From Nitrospiraceae bacterium (GTDB lineage Bacteria > Nitrospirota > Thermodesulfovibrionia > Thermodesulfovibrionales > UBA6898): a stretch of 47,288 nt of DNA. Under the pieces are notes generated by a model. The model did no database searches. It was given only the letters and a program-made list of their open reading frames with translations, and was not told the DNA's origin. The position numbers and the translations under genes were made by a program. Where the stretch lies: the NCBI GenBank assembly GCA_003153275.1, contig PLXX01000103.1, positions 1 to 47,288 of the forward strand. Reading direction: 5' to 3'. Shown in pieces: positions 21,527-31,378 of this stretch (its first letter is position 1; each line of letters starts with the position of its first letter).

Positions 21527-22224
21527 CGGAAACCAGGGAATTGATTCTGCTGATAGAAGATGAACCCCAGATGAGGCGTTTCCTCCGAGTGACGTTCCAG
21601 AGCCAGGGGTACAGGCTCATAGAGGCTTCCTCCGGCGAGGAAGGCCTCGTTGCGGGAACGACACGCAATCCTGATGTGGTGCTGCTCGATCTCGGGCTGC
21701 CCGACATGGACGGGATCGAGGTGACGAAGAGATTCCGAGAATGGAGTGAGGTGCCGATCATTGTGATTTCAGCGCGGGAACAGGAAGAAGACAAGGTCAA
21801 GGCACTTGATGCGGGAGCAGATGATTACGTGACCAAGCCCTTTGGCGCCGGCGAACTACTGGCCAGGATAAGGGTCGCCCTTCGTCACAAAATCCTACTA
21901 TCCGCCGGGCAGCAAGATCCTCTTTTTGTTGCGGATGATTTGAAGGTCGATCTGGCGTCCAGGCAGGTCTTTATTAAGGATGAAGAGATCCATCTCACCC
22001 CCATAGAGTATCGCCTGCTGGCTGTGCTCATCAGGCATGCCGGCAAGGTTGTGACGCATACACAGCTCCTGAAGGAAGTCTGGGGCCCTGTGTATACGGA
22101 CCAGCAGCAGTATCTGCATGTCTATATGGCTCAACTCCGGAAAAAGCTTGAGTCCGAGCCCGCCCGCCCCAGGCTATTAATCAATGAACCGGGTGTAGGT
22201 TACAGACTCAAGCTGAATATTTGA
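21523..22224 (+). CDS. kdpE: KdpE-type OmpR/PhoB family response regulator
   Basis: Receiver plus winged-helix domains; LLDLGLPDMDGIEV, GADDYVTKPFGAGELLARIRVALRH; adjacent to kdpD. Confidence 0.96.
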   Translation: MTETRELILLIEDEPQMRRFLRVTFQSQGYRLIEASSGEEGLVAGTTRNPDVVLLDLGLPDMDGIEVTKRFREWSEVPIIVISAREQEEDKVKALDAGADDYVTKPFGAGELLARIRVALRHKILLSAGQQDPLFVADDLKVDLASRQVFIKDEEIHLTPIEYRLLAVLIRHAGKVVTHTQLLKEVWGPVYTDQQQYLHVYMAQLRKKLESEPARPRLLINEPGVGYRLKLNI

Positions 22225-22264
22225 TCAGCTGAAACTTCTTTGCTCGATCATTTGATTATAATGT

Positions 22265-22690
22265 CTATCGATGCCCCGGATGAATCCGCAGAAACTTACA
22301 CCTGTTTCTCCTGTCTCTTTTCGCCAGATAAATCGCCTGGTCGGCTCTCTGGATGAATTCCTTCTCACCCTCCTCGAGGCGGAACTGAGCAACGCCGAAA
22401 CTGCAGGTCAATGTCTTTATAACACTGAAGTGGTTCTGCTCTACCTTCAGTCGAAATCTCTCGGCCATCCTTCTGCCTCAGTTCTGGTCGGTAGACGGCA
22501 GAAGAATAAAAAATTCTTCCCCGCCCCAACGGGCCAGAAGGTCTTCTTTGCGTATGCTTGCAGCGATGAGCCCTGAGAGCTCCTGGAGGGCCACGTCGCC
22601 CACACGATGGCCATAGGTATCATTGATTCGCGTGAAATAATCAGTGATGTCGTGAAAGGCGACAACGCTGCCTTTCACTGTAACGCCAAA
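22265..22690 (-). pseudogene. PAS-GGDEF protein remnant
   Basis: GSVVAFHDITDYFTRINDTYGHRVGDVALQEL...RWGGEEFFILLPSTDQN*GRRMAERFRLKVEQ...TCSFGVAQF...RADQAIYLAKRDRRNR; in-frame TGA, N-terminus lost at the IS boundary. Confidence 0.82.
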
Positions 22691-22695
22691 ATGAT

Positions 22696-22912
22696 AATGT
22701 CCTAAATGGCCAAAGTAGAAATGTCCTAATGAAGAGCTGTTACACTGCCTCTTTTTTTGAGAGGAGAGGTAATGGCAGAAAGGGAAAGGATAGTAGTGAG
22801 GCAAAAGGAATTAAGGCGTTTGCATGTAATAAGGAAGATAGAAGAAGGGGTTCTGAGCAATGCAGAGACAGCGGAGATAGTATCGCTAAGTGAACGGCAG
22901 ATTCGCGGATAG
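22696..22912 (+). mobile_element. 5' remnant of an ISNCY/IS1202-like element (46-aa truncated transposase, ORF 22772-22912)
   Basis: Two AATGTCCTAA subterminal repeats (22696-22705, 22720-22729), then MAERERIVVRQKELRRLHVIRKIEEGVLSNAETAEIVSLSERQIRG*. Confidence 0.65.
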
Positions 22913-23020
22913 CAACCGCGCTGTGTCGCTTACATCCCCCTGCTGTTTTGCTAACACTTTTCTTGCAAGCTCCCGTGCTTTTTCTGGTGAAATCTCCCGC
23001 AATTCATGGTACGTAATCAT
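22886..23020 (-). mobile_element. N-terminal remnant of a second, unrelated integrase-type transposase
   Basis: MITYHELREISPEKARELARKVLAKQQGDVSDTARLLSANLPFT*; resembles HTH N-termini of IS481-like DDE transposases; truncated at the junction with the previous IS fragment. Confidence 0.55.
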
Positions 23021-23370
23021 AGGCTGTCTCTCCATCCAGGAAGTTGCTTCGGCATCCGCTGCCAACGAACTCCCAACTTCTTCATTATAGCCAGGATATA
23101 ATGGACAGCCTCTGTCCTCTCAATTGCCTCCTCTCCTGTAACTCCCCCTTGCCCTATACCTCCAAACTGGAAAGTATGTTCATGCCTACCTGGAAACAAC
23201 TGCGACAAGAGGTTTGACAGGCCTCCCCTCAGGTGCTATCCTTTGGTATATAGCCAAAAAAACGAAATTTCAGCCTGACGTACGCATTTTCCTAACACTC
23301 CCACGGCAGGTTTGGGTGTGAAAAGAGTAATGACTATTTAAGGAGAAACAGGAACGGGAGGTAGCACTCC

Positions 23371-24072
23371 ATGCAGAACAAGAGAGAGCATAAGAGATTC
23401 GATACAATAGAGCTACAGGGGAAGATGATCCTGGCCAATAAGGTGGAAATCGTCGATATCAGTCTCGGCGGGGCGTCACTGAAGGCAGACAGGAGGCTTG
23501 ATATCGGCAGAGAATATATGCTGAAACTCGGGAACGAGAATCATAGTATCAATGTGAAAGGCACTGTCGTGCGTTCTACATTAATGGGGATGGAAGCGGG
23601 AGACGATGGAGAAAATGTTCTCATATACGCAGCCGGCATGAAATTTAAAGAGGGCTCCGAAGATAACATAACTGCTTTTCTGAAATCGATTGAGCATCGT
23701 ATAAAAGAGGACACGCCGGCGATGGTTGAGCGGAGGCTGAATGTCAGATTCCAAATTATTTCTCCTCACGAAGAGATATTGGTTTTTCCTGTAAATTTCA
23801 GGGTGAAAGACATTAGCCTCAGCAGCATGCTTATACAATGCGATCAGCGTCTGGAAAAAGAGAGTCCGCTCCCCATGGAGCTGTGTCTCAGCGATGATAA
23901 CCATCTCGATTTTACCGGAAAAGTTATTTTATGCCGCGAAGTGGAGGAAAACGGGCAGGCCTGGTACAACGTCGAGGTGACATATGCCAATTTGGGGGAC
24001 AAGGGCCAGGCGACGCTTAAAGAATTTATAGACTACCTTATAACATGGCGCCCTGAGGGAAATGAAGCTTGA
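23371..24072 (+). CDS. Tandem PilZ-domain protein
   Basis: KREHKRF...DISLGGASL (first PilZ) and RRLNVRF...VKDISLSSML (second). Confidence 0.85.
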   Translation: MQNKREHKRFDTIELQGKMILANKVEIVDISLGGASLKADRRLDIGREYMLKLGNENHSINVKGTVVRSTLMGMEAGDDGENVLIYAAGMKFKEGSEDNITAFLKSIEHRIKEDTPAMVERRLNVRFQIISPHEEILVFPVNFRVKDISLSSMLIQCDQRLEKESPLPMELCLSDDNHLDFTGKVILCREVEENGQAWYNVEVTYANLGDKGQATLKEFIDYLITWRPEGNEA

Positions 24073-24109
24073 GCTGACAGGCAACCAGGACTAAATGCAT
24101 TGCAGTGAC

Positions 24110-24300
24110 AATGAGGGAGGGCATCTGTAATGCCGGAGATGATGCGGAACAGCTTCAGGATCCGGCTGTAGGCACGGGCGGACAGTCCGAACCGCTGCAT
24201 CGCTGTCTCAAGAAGCTTCGGGGCGTCATTCTTCAGTTTGCGATATCTTTTCAGGTGCCACTTCTTCATCTGCTCAGCTGTGTTTATCTGCCCGGCTGTT
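24110..24300 (-). pseudogene. C-terminal remnant of ComM/YifB-like Mg-chelatase-family protein
   Basis: AGQINTAEQMKKWHLKRYRKLKNDAPKLLETAMQRFGLSARAYSRILKLFRIISGITDA resembles the ComM C-terminus (LLxxAMxRxGLSARAYxRILKxARTIADL). Confidence 0.7.
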
Positions 24301-24340
24301 GCCCTTAAAACAGATATCAGTTATCATAAATAAAGTGATG

Positions 24341-26317
24341 GGAACGATAATGAATACTAAAGTCTTCAAGGGAACCGCGGCCAAGAAAAGGAATAGTTTT
24401 TTCTTTAGCGCGGCGCTGTTCCTCCTCACCATCATACTGCTTTCGGGGGCCACTCCGGTTTTTACTGAGCAGCTTGACGGCCGGGCATATTTAAAAAAGG
24501 GGAAGCTTGAGTTGGACACAGGCCGTCTTGACGATGCGGTGCAAAGCCTTTTGATCGCCCGCAGGGAATTTCCTCTGCTTGGCGACTATGCATCTATTTT
24601 TCTTTCGGACGCGTATCACCGGCTTGGTGACCATGTCAGGGCGCTAGATGCGGCGACGTTTCTGATACACACCTATCCGGGTTCACCGCTTTTGAAAAAG
24701 GCACGATCGGCAGAGATCAGGGAATCAAAGGAATGTGATGACGGACAGGCACTGAAATTATATGAGGCCTATACAAAAGATTACCCCGATGATGATACCA
24801 TCTCGATGGACTTCGGCCTCTATCTGAAGCAGCATGGCGATACAACAAAGGCATCTGCTGTTTTCAAGACCCTCTATATCAAGGGCTGTTCCTTTGCCGG
24901 TCCGGCACTGGCTGAATTGAATCCCGGGGATATAACAGTGGCAGACCTGATAGCACGCTCAACGAATCTCATGAAGCGGTATGAGTTCAGTCAAGCTGCA
25001 AAAGACCTACGTAAGGCCCTGCAGACTGATGATGGCGGGCGGAAGGATGAGATTCTCCGAAATCTGGGGCAAACACTCTTCAGGCAGAAAGAATATAAGG
25101 AAGCTGCGGTGATCTATGACAGGGCACACGATCTATACTCGAAAGCCCGCTCCTTATACCGGGCCGGAGACAAACAGGGCTTTGATAAGGCCCTTCACGT
25201 TCTACTCGACAAAAATGACCAGAAGGCCGGGGAACTTCTGAATGCCGCTGCCGGGGACAGGCGAAGAGCAGGGGATTACCGGGAAGCGGCTAAACTCTAC
25301 AGCGACGTTCTCGCGAAGTTTCCTGCAGAAGAAGAAGAGGCCCTCTGGGGAAGCGGCTGGACATGGTTTCTCTCTGCCGAGTACCGAAAGGCAGCAGATG
25401 TCTTCGCAAGACTTTCAGCAAAGTACGATGACCCGAAGTACCGCTACTGGCAGGCACGGAGCATAGAGGCGCTCGGCGAAGATGCCTCCGGCATCTATCG
25501 GCAGATTTCACGCATTGATAATAATTTCTACGGCTTCATGGCTCAGGTGAAGATACAGGCCGAGGGGAAGATCATTCCTGTATCTCAGCGAGAGACGGCA
25601 CTCAACGCGCCGGCCGGAGAGCAATGGAAGAACAGGATCGAGGCCCTGGTCGAACTGGAGATGCACAAAGAGGCGGTCTATGAGCTGACCTGTGCGGCGA
25701 AGAAGATAGAAAGCCAGTCAGGTCTGCTCTATATCCTCTCAAAGTTTCATGAGCTCGGCGAGTACAGGAAGGCGGTTGGCATCGCCACAAAGATGCCCTA
25801 CACCGAGAAATTGCATCGGTATTGGTACCCGATGGCCTATTGGGATGAAGTGTCCGGTGCGGCAAGGAAGTATGATCTCGACCCGATGGTTGCCCTCTCG
25901 GTTATGAGGGAGGAAAGCCACTTTGATGCAGATGCCCTCTCGGTTGCAGGCGCGCGGGGGCTGATGCAGATTATGCCGCAGACCGCCTATCGTCTCGACA
26001 GGACTGCGAAGCTCGGCATTCAGAAGGACTCTCAGATCCATGACGTCAGGACCAACATCAATCTCGGGGTCTTTTATCTCAAATCATTGTCCGGCGAGTT
26101 CAGAACCATCGCGCATGCACTTGCAGCCTATAATGCCGGAGAAGCGGCGGTCAGAAAGTGGGAAAAGGACGGCAGCTATAAGAACATTGATGAGTTTATT
26201 GAAGACATTCCTTATGGAGAGACGCAGAACTATGTGAAAAAGGTGTTAACGTCCTATTTCCAGTACAGGAAGACAGCACCTGTTGAGTCAGACGATCTGA
26301 TGTTGGCCAAGCCCTGA
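24341..26317 (+). CDS. Lytic transglycosylase (Slt70-like) with TPR-rich N-terminus
   Basis: ALSVMREESHFDADALSVAGARGLMQIMPQTA and AYNAGEAAVRKW; start chosen as ATG 24341. Confidence 0.92.
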   Translation, partial: GTIMNTKVFKGTAAKKRNSFFFSAALFLLTIILLSGATPVFTEQLDGRAYLKKGKLELDTGRLDDAVQSLLIARREFPLLGDYASIFLSDAYHRLGDHVRALDAATFLIHTYPGSPLLKKARSAEIRESKECDDGQALKLYEAYTKDYPDDDTISMDFGLYLKQHGDTTKASAVFKTLYIKGCSFAGPALAELNPGDITVADLIARSTNLMKRYEFSQAAKDLRKALQTDDGGRKDEILRNLGQTLFRQKEYKEAAVIYDRAHDLYSKARSLYRAGDKQGFDKALHVLLDKNDQKAGELLNAAAGDRRRAGDYREAAKLYSDVLAKFPAEEEEALWGSGWTWFLSAEYRKAADVFARLSAKYDDPKYRYWQARSIEALGEDASGIYRQISRIDNNFYGFMAQVKIQAEGKIIPVSQRETALNAPAGEQWKNRIEALVELEMHKEAVYELTCAAKKIESQSGLLYILSKFHELGEYRKAVGIATKMPYTEKLHRYWYPMAYWDEVSGAARKYDLDPMVALSVMREESHFDADALSVAGARGLMQIMPQTAYRLDRTAKLGIQKDSQIHDVRTNINLGVFYLKSLSGEFRTIAHALAAYNAGEAAVRKWEKDGSYKNIDEFIEDIPYGETQNYVKKVLTSYFQYRKTAPVESDDLMLAKP

Positions 26318-26415
26318 CCGGCAAAAAGCGTAATTTGTTAAACTTCAAAAAACAGAGCAGTATTCTATATTCTAATAATGTTTTCACGTGAATAACAAAC
26401 ACCCGGAGGACGACT

Positions 26416-27672
26416 ATGGACATGAAAACATACGTATTAGCCAAGGCAAAAGAGGCCAGAGATGGGGCGCGGTCCCTTGCTAAGGCCTCGACAGGGAAAA
26501 AGAATGCTGCGCTTATCCGGATGGCGGACGGTATACAAAAGCGTGAAAAAGAGTTGCTGAAGGAAAATGCGAAAGACATTGTTTTTGCGCAGAAGAAGGG
26601 CCTTTCGAAGGCCATGATCGACCGGCTGACCCTGAACAGCAAAAGGATCAGCGAGATGGCCCAGGGACTGAGAGAAGTCGCTGCCCTTTCGGATCCGGCA
26701 GGCGAGATCGTCAGAATGTGGGAGCGTCCGAACGGTATGCGTGTCGGCCGCATGCGGGTGCCGATCGGGGTCATAGGTATTATTTATGAATCCAGGCCCA
26801 ATGTTACCGCAGACGCAACCAGTCTCTGCCTCAAGGCCGGGAATGCGGTGGTCCTTCGCGGCGGGTCGGAGGCGATCCATTCCAACAAGGCGATAGTGAA
26901 GATCCTCAGGGCTGCGGCGAAGGCAGAAGGAATACACGAAGGCTCTATCAGCTTCATAGATACCCCTGATCGGGATGCCATCATGGAGCTGCTGAAGCTC
27001 GAGGGCATTGTCGACCTTATCATCCCTCGCGGAGGAGAAGGCCTGATCAGGGCGGTGACCGAGAATGCACGCATACCGGTACTGAAGCACTACAAAGGAG
27101 TTTGTCACGTCTTTGTCGACCGTGATGCCGACCTTGCAATGGCCGCTGACATCTGTTTCAACGCTAAAGTCCAGCGGCCGGGGACCTGTAACGCTATGGA
27201 GACGTTGCTGGTCGACAAGAAGATCGCGAAGGCATTTCTGCCGGGGATGGCAGACCGGTTCACGAAGGCTGGTGTAAAGATGAAGGGATGCCCGGAGACC
27301 CGAAAGATAGTCGCGTCAGCAGAAATAGTGACTGATGCGGATTATCAAAGCGAGTACCTCGACCTGGTCGTGAATATCAGGGTTGTCGGGGACATTGATG
27401 AGGCCATGGACCATATCGCAGCATATAGTTCTGCTCATACAGATACGATCGTTACCAAAGATTACGCCAAGGGCATGAGGTTCATCCGAGAGGTCGATTC
27501 ATCTGCCGTACTGATAAACGCCTCGACGCGGCTCAATGACGGATTCCAGTTCGGGCTGGGAGCCGAGATAGGGATCTCAACCGACAAGATACATGCACGC
27601 GGCCCTATGGGATTGGAAGAACTGACCTGCACCAAGTTCATCGTCTTCGGCAACGGGCAGTTGAGGGAATAG
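26416..27672 (+). CDS. proA: Gamma-glutamyl phosphate reductase
   Basis: VPIGVIGIIYESRPNVTADA, VQRPGTCNAMETLLV, NASTRLNDGFQFGLGAEIGISTDKIHARGPMGLEELT. Confidence 0.97.
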   Translation: MDMKTYVLAKAKEARDGARSLAKASTGKKNAALIRMADGIQKREKELLKENAKDIVFAQKKGLSKAMIDRLTLNSKRISEMAQGLREVAALSDPAGEIVRMWERPNGMRVGRMRVPIGVIGIIYESRPNVTADATSLCLKAGNAVVLRGGSEAIHSNKAIVKILRAAAKAEGIHEGSISFIDTPDRDAIMELLKLEGIVDLIIPRGGEGLIRAVTENARIPVLKHYKGVCHVFVDRDADLAMAADICFNAKVQRPGTCNAMETLLVDKKIAKAFLPGMADRFTKAGVKMKGCPETRKIVASAEIVTDADYQSEYLDLVVNIRVVGDIDEAMDHIAAYSSAHTDTIVTKDYAKGMRFIREVDSSAVLINASTRLNDGFQFGLGAEIGISTDKIHARGPMGLEELTCTKFIVFGNGQLRE

Positions 27673-27681
27673 AAGGACGTC

Positions 27682-28365
27682 GTGAAAATCGGGGTCTTCG
27701 GCGGGACATTTAACCCCATACATTACGGTCATCTGAGGGCGGCTGAGGAGGCCAGGGAAATGCTCGAACTCGACAAGGTCCTGTTTATTCCTGCCGGCAA
27801 TCCTCCGCTGAAGTCACACAATATTGCTGATGCGGAAAAGAGATTCCAGATGGTGACTATAGCGACCGCCGGCAATGAATTCTTTGAGGTCCTGGATATA
27901 GAATGCAGCAGGACCGGGAAGTCTTATATCGTCGAGACGCTTGAGGAGTTGCTGGGCCGTTACCCTCATGCCGGACTGTATTTTCTTCTTGGGATCGATG
28001 CGTTTCTCGATATCCCGAACTGGTGTCGGCCGGACCAGGTTATCTCCATGGTCGACTTCGTTATCCTTGCGAGGCCGGGGCACTTCTTTAGAGACCTGCA
28101 GGCATCGCCCTATCTTCATGCGGACAAGGCTGCGCTGGCACTGATGGATAATAGCGGCATAGCCGACCATGCGAAGGTCGATATGAAATCAGGAAAAAAG
28201 GCGATCCTGATGCGCGGCATGTCGCTTGCGATTTCGTCGACCGATATCCGAAATCGCTTACAGACAGGCCGAAGTACAAAATACCTGTTGCCAGAGCAGA
28301 TTGAATCATTTATAATTTCAAACAGTCTGTATGGAGCCCTGAACGGAGTCAATGAATGCCAATAA
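27682..28365 (+). CDS. nadD: Nicotinate-nucleotide adenylyltransferase
   Basis: GVFGGTFNPIHYGHLRAAEE, ISSTDIRNRL; GTG start. Confidence 0.96.
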   Translation: MKIGVFGGTFNPIHYGHLRAAEEAREMLELDKVLFIPAGNPPLKSHNIADAEKRFQMVTIATAGNEFFEVLDIECSRTGKSYIVETLEELLGRYPHAGLYFLLGIDAFLDIPNWCRPDQVISMVDFVILARPGHFFRDLQASPYLHADKAALALMDNSGIADHAKVDMKSGKKAILMRGMSLAISSTDIRNRLQTGRSTKYLLPEQIESFIISNSLYGALNGVNECQ

Positions 28366-28784
28366 CAGGTGAGAAAAAATGTCCGGCAACGCCTTTGACA
28401 ACCATGGACATTGCTATTGCCGCTGCAGGAGCGGCGTCGATGAAGAAGGCCGGAGATCCGGTGGTTCTTGACCTGACCGGCCTGACGATTGTCGCAGATT
28501 TTTTCGTCATCTGTTCGGGCGAAAGTACGACACAGGTCAGGGCAGTCTCGGAACATATTGAGGACGAACTGCGTAAGGCGGGGATAAAGCCGCGGGGCAT
28601 TGAAGGTCGTACCTTTGGCCATTGGGTGCTTCTCGATTATGGTGATGTTATTGTCCATGTCTTCGAGAAGGAGACACGCTTATTCTATAACCTTGAAAGA
28701 CTCTGGATGGATGCAAAGACGATAGATGCTGATGAAGATAAATCTGATATGGGTCGGCAGGACAAAAGAACCGTTCATTCGTGA
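28356..28784 (+). CDS. rsfS: Ribosome silencing factor RsfS
   Basis: DLTGLTIVADFFVICSGESTTQVRAVSEHIEDELRK..EGRTFGHWVLLDYGDVIVHVFEKETR. Confidence 0.95.
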   Translation: MPITGEKKCPATPLTTMDIAIAAAGAASMKKAGDPVVLDLTGLTIVADFFVICSGESTTQVRAVSEHIEDELRKAGIKPRGIEGRTFGHWVLLDYGDVIVHVFEKETRLFYNLERLWMDAKTIDADEDKSDMGRQDKRTVHS

Positions 28785-29172
28785 CGGCATTGAGAAGTAT
28801 CAGAAGCTGCTGGGCCATTATGCGGATATTACCGTTGTTGAGGTGAAGGAAGAAAAAGGCAGCAACAGTGCAATGACGATCGAACGGGAAGGTGAGAGAA
28901 TAATGAAGCTCGGGATGCCATATGTTCTGCTGGACGAGCAGGGCAGGAACATGACCTCGGTTGAATTTGCAGGCTATATCGGGCAGCATGCCCCGCGGAT
29001 TAATTTTGTCATGGGTGGGGCCTTTGGTGTGTCTGACGGAATCAGGGCGGGAGCCCGGGAAATGCTGTCACTGTCACGCATGACCTTTACCCACGAGATG
29101 GCACGCGTCTTTCTGCTCGAGCAGCTCTACCGCGCATTTTCAATAATAAACAGGAAGGGATATCATCACTGA
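28726..29172 (+). CDS. rlmH: 23S rRNA pseudouridine1915 N3-methyltransferase RlmH
   Basis: INLIWVGRTKEPFI, YVLLDEQGRNMTSVEFA, FVMGGAFGVSDGIR, SRMTFTHEMARVFLLEQLYRAFSI. Confidence 0.95.
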   Translation: MLMKINLIWVGRTKEPFIRDGIEKYQKLLGHYADITVVEVKEEKGSNSAMTIEREGERIMKLGMPYVLLDEQGRNMTSVEFAGYIGQHAPRINFVMGGAFGVSDGIRAGAREMLSLSRMTFTHEMARVFLLEQLYRAFSIINRKGYHH

Positions 29173-30506
29173 TGGGAAAGCTCTCGATCTTTATCTTTGT
29201 GCTGTTTCTCGCAGGGCTCGCTGTCTTTGCGATCTACAACCAGGAAGTCACCACGATCAAGATACCTTTCAGCGATGTCTATGAGATCCCGAAGTTTGCA
29301 CTTATCCTGCTTTCAATTGTTGTTGGTGCGCTGGTCATGTTGATCGTCTTTGCCATCAGGGACACCAAGAAATTCATAGACAACTGGCAGTACCAGAAAA
29401 AGCAGCGGCAGGAGATTAAGGTCCAGGAACTCTATGCAAAAGCGCTGAATGCGATCCTTGCCCTGAACGAGGAAGCGGCCCGCGAATCCCTCGAGGGGAT
29501 TCTGGCAGAGGAGCCTGATCATATTGATGCTCTCCTCAGGCTCGGTGATGTTTATGCGGCTCGTGAGGATTTTCAGAAGGCGGCAACCTATTATCAGAAG
29601 GCGCGGGTGGTCGCTCCCCAGAATCTCCAGACACTTTTTTCGCTTGAGAGTGTTCTCGAAAAACAGGGAAGGTGGTCTGAGGCGCTGAAATATATTGAGG
29701 ATATTCTTGACCGTGACGAAAACAACCTGACAGCGCTCTACCGGAAAAGAGGCATACTTGAAAAGCAGGGTCGCTGGGATGAACTTGTTCTCCTCCAGAA
29801 GGCGATTCTCAAGCTTATCCAGATTGAGAAAGAGAAGAAGGAAGAGCAGGACCGGCTGCTGGGATACAAATATGAATATGGAAGAGACAGTCTGGAGAAT
29901 AACCAGCTCGAAAAGGCGCGGAAGGCATTTAAGACCGTTCTGCGGCTGGACAAAGACTTTATTCCAGCAACGCTCGGACTTGCCGAAGTGATGCTCCGTG
30001 AAGGCGAAAGCGAGGAGGCGGTCAATCTTCTGGAAAAGGCATACGAAGGCACGGCCTCAAAGATCATCCTTGCGAGGCTTGAGGACCTGCTGATAAGCCT
30101 GGGCGAGCCAGGCCGGCTGATCAGTATATACAAAAGCAGTATATCAAGGACCCCGAACGATCCTGTCATGAGGTTTTTTCTCGGCAAGGTCTTCTACCGA
30201 CTCGAGATGATTGATGACGCCTTCGAAACCCTCTCTGAAATGGAAACCCTCGGGATATCGTACCCTGAGACGCACCACCTGCTTGGGAATATTCTCTTAC
30301 GGAGAAACCAGCCTGAAAAGGCTGCGAAAGAGTATGTACGGGCAATTGATGCCAAAAAGCCTATCAATCTACCCTACTGTTGCAGCGCATGCGGGTTCAG
30401 CTCGGATGACTGGTCAGGTCGATGCCCTGGCTGCAGGCAGTGGGGCACATTCCTGCTGAATCTTGATGGCACCTGCGCAGTCATGGCATCTGCAGCAAGA
30501 GTTTAA
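29172..30506 (+). CDS. lapB: LapB/YciM-like TPR protein with C-terminal rubredoxin-type zinc knuckle
   Basis: N-terminal TM segment, TPRs, C-terminal YCCSACGFSSDDWSGRCPGCRQWGTF. Confidence 0.87.
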   Translation: MGKLSIFIFVLFLAGLAVFAIYNQEVTTIKIPFSDVYEIPKFALILLSIVVGALVMLIVFAIRDTKKFIDNWQYQKKQRQEIKVQELYAKALNAILALNEEAARESLEGILAEEPDHIDALLRLGDVYAAREDFQKAATYYQKARVVAPQNLQTLFSLESVLEKQGRWSEALKYIEDILDRDENNLTALYRKRGILEKQGRWDELVLLQKAILKLIQIEKEKKEEQDRLLGYKYEYGRDSLENNQLEKARKAFKTVLRLDKDFIPATLGLAEVMLREGESEEAVNLLEKAYEGTASKIILARLEDLLISLGEPGRLISIYKSSISRTPNDPVMRFFLGKVFYRLEMIDDAFETLSEMETLGISYPETHHLLGNILLRRNQPEKAAKEYVRAIDAKKPINLPYCCSACGFSSDDWSGRCPGCRQWGTFLLNLDGTCAVMASAARV

Positions 30507-30515
30507 TCCAGGCCT

Positions 30516-31277
30516 ATGGGCAGCCTGCCGCTGAAAAAACTTGTTTCATTCCTGACGAGCGAACTCGGCCTTTCGGAATTCCCCCGTGATGAAAGCGCCA
30601 ACGGTCTTCAGGTCGAAGGCAGCCGGAGCGTCAGGAAAATCGGCCTGGCGGTTGACGCGTGTGATTATGTTTTCAATAAGGCTGCCGAACAGCAGGTGGA
30701 TTTTCTGCTCGTGCATCACGGGTTGGTGTGGGGCGGGATCAGGGCAGTGACCGGTATTCTGAGAAAGAGAATCAAGCTCCTTTTGGACCACGACATTTCT
30801 CTCTATGCCTGTCATCTCCCCCTCGACTGGCACCCTGAATATGGGAACAATGCCCAACTCCGCAGTCTTCTCGGGCTCAGCAGGGCCGGGGAGTTTGGCG
30901 AGTACCACGGAAAGAGGATAGGATGCCATGGACGGCTCAACAAAGAAATGGCGCTGAATGATTTTATACTCCGCGTGGACAAACGGCTCGGCACAACATC
31001 CCGTTCAATTGATTTTGGACGAAAAGTGAAAAATGTCGGCATTGTCTCCGGCGGAGGCTGGTCAGCGCTCTATGACGCAGAGTGCCATGACATCGATACA
31101 TTTCTGACAGGGGAACCCTCCCATAGCGCCTACACCCTTGCCGAAGAGTTAAAAATAAATCTCATATTCGCAGGCCACTATGCGACTGAGACTGCAGGGG
31201 TCCGGGCTGTTGGTGCAATGCTCACCAAAAAGTTCCCGATAGAGACGGCATTTATCGATCACCCAACGGGACTATGA
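30516..31277 (+). CDS. Nif3-like dinuclear metal-center protein
   Basis: DESANGLQVEGSRSVRKIGLAVDAC, LLVHHGLVWGG, YACHLPLDWHPEYGNNAQL, GHYATETAGVRAVG. Confidence 0.92.
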   Translation: MGSLPLKKLVSFLTSELGLSEFPRDESANGLQVEGSRSVRKIGLAVDACDYVFNKAAEQQVDFLLVHHGLVWGGIRAVTGILRKRIKLLLDHDISLYACHLPLDWHPEYGNNAQLRSLLGLSRAGEFGEYHGKRIGCHGRLNKEMALNDFILRVDKRLGTTSRSIDFGRKVKNVGIVSGGGWSALYDAECHDIDTFLTGEPSHSAYTLAEELKINLIFAGHYATETAGVRAVGAMLTKKFPIETAFIDHPTGL

Positions 31278-31378
31278 CCATAATCTGCCAACTACTTTTC
31301 TGTAAACAGCGTGACAACAACATGTGTGTTCATTCGCTGTGATTTGATGGTGGATTGCTGTATGACAGGAGGTGTTCT

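Noticed and set aside
22478-22480. In-frame TGA in the GGDEF remnant as selenocysteine
   Set aside because: Position is not a Cys position in GGDEF proteins and the gene is truncated; nonsense decay is simpler.
31290-31350. ACAGCG...CGCTGT imperfect hairpin upstream of the TPR gene
   Set aside because: Weak interrupted stem; no sequence conservation evidence.
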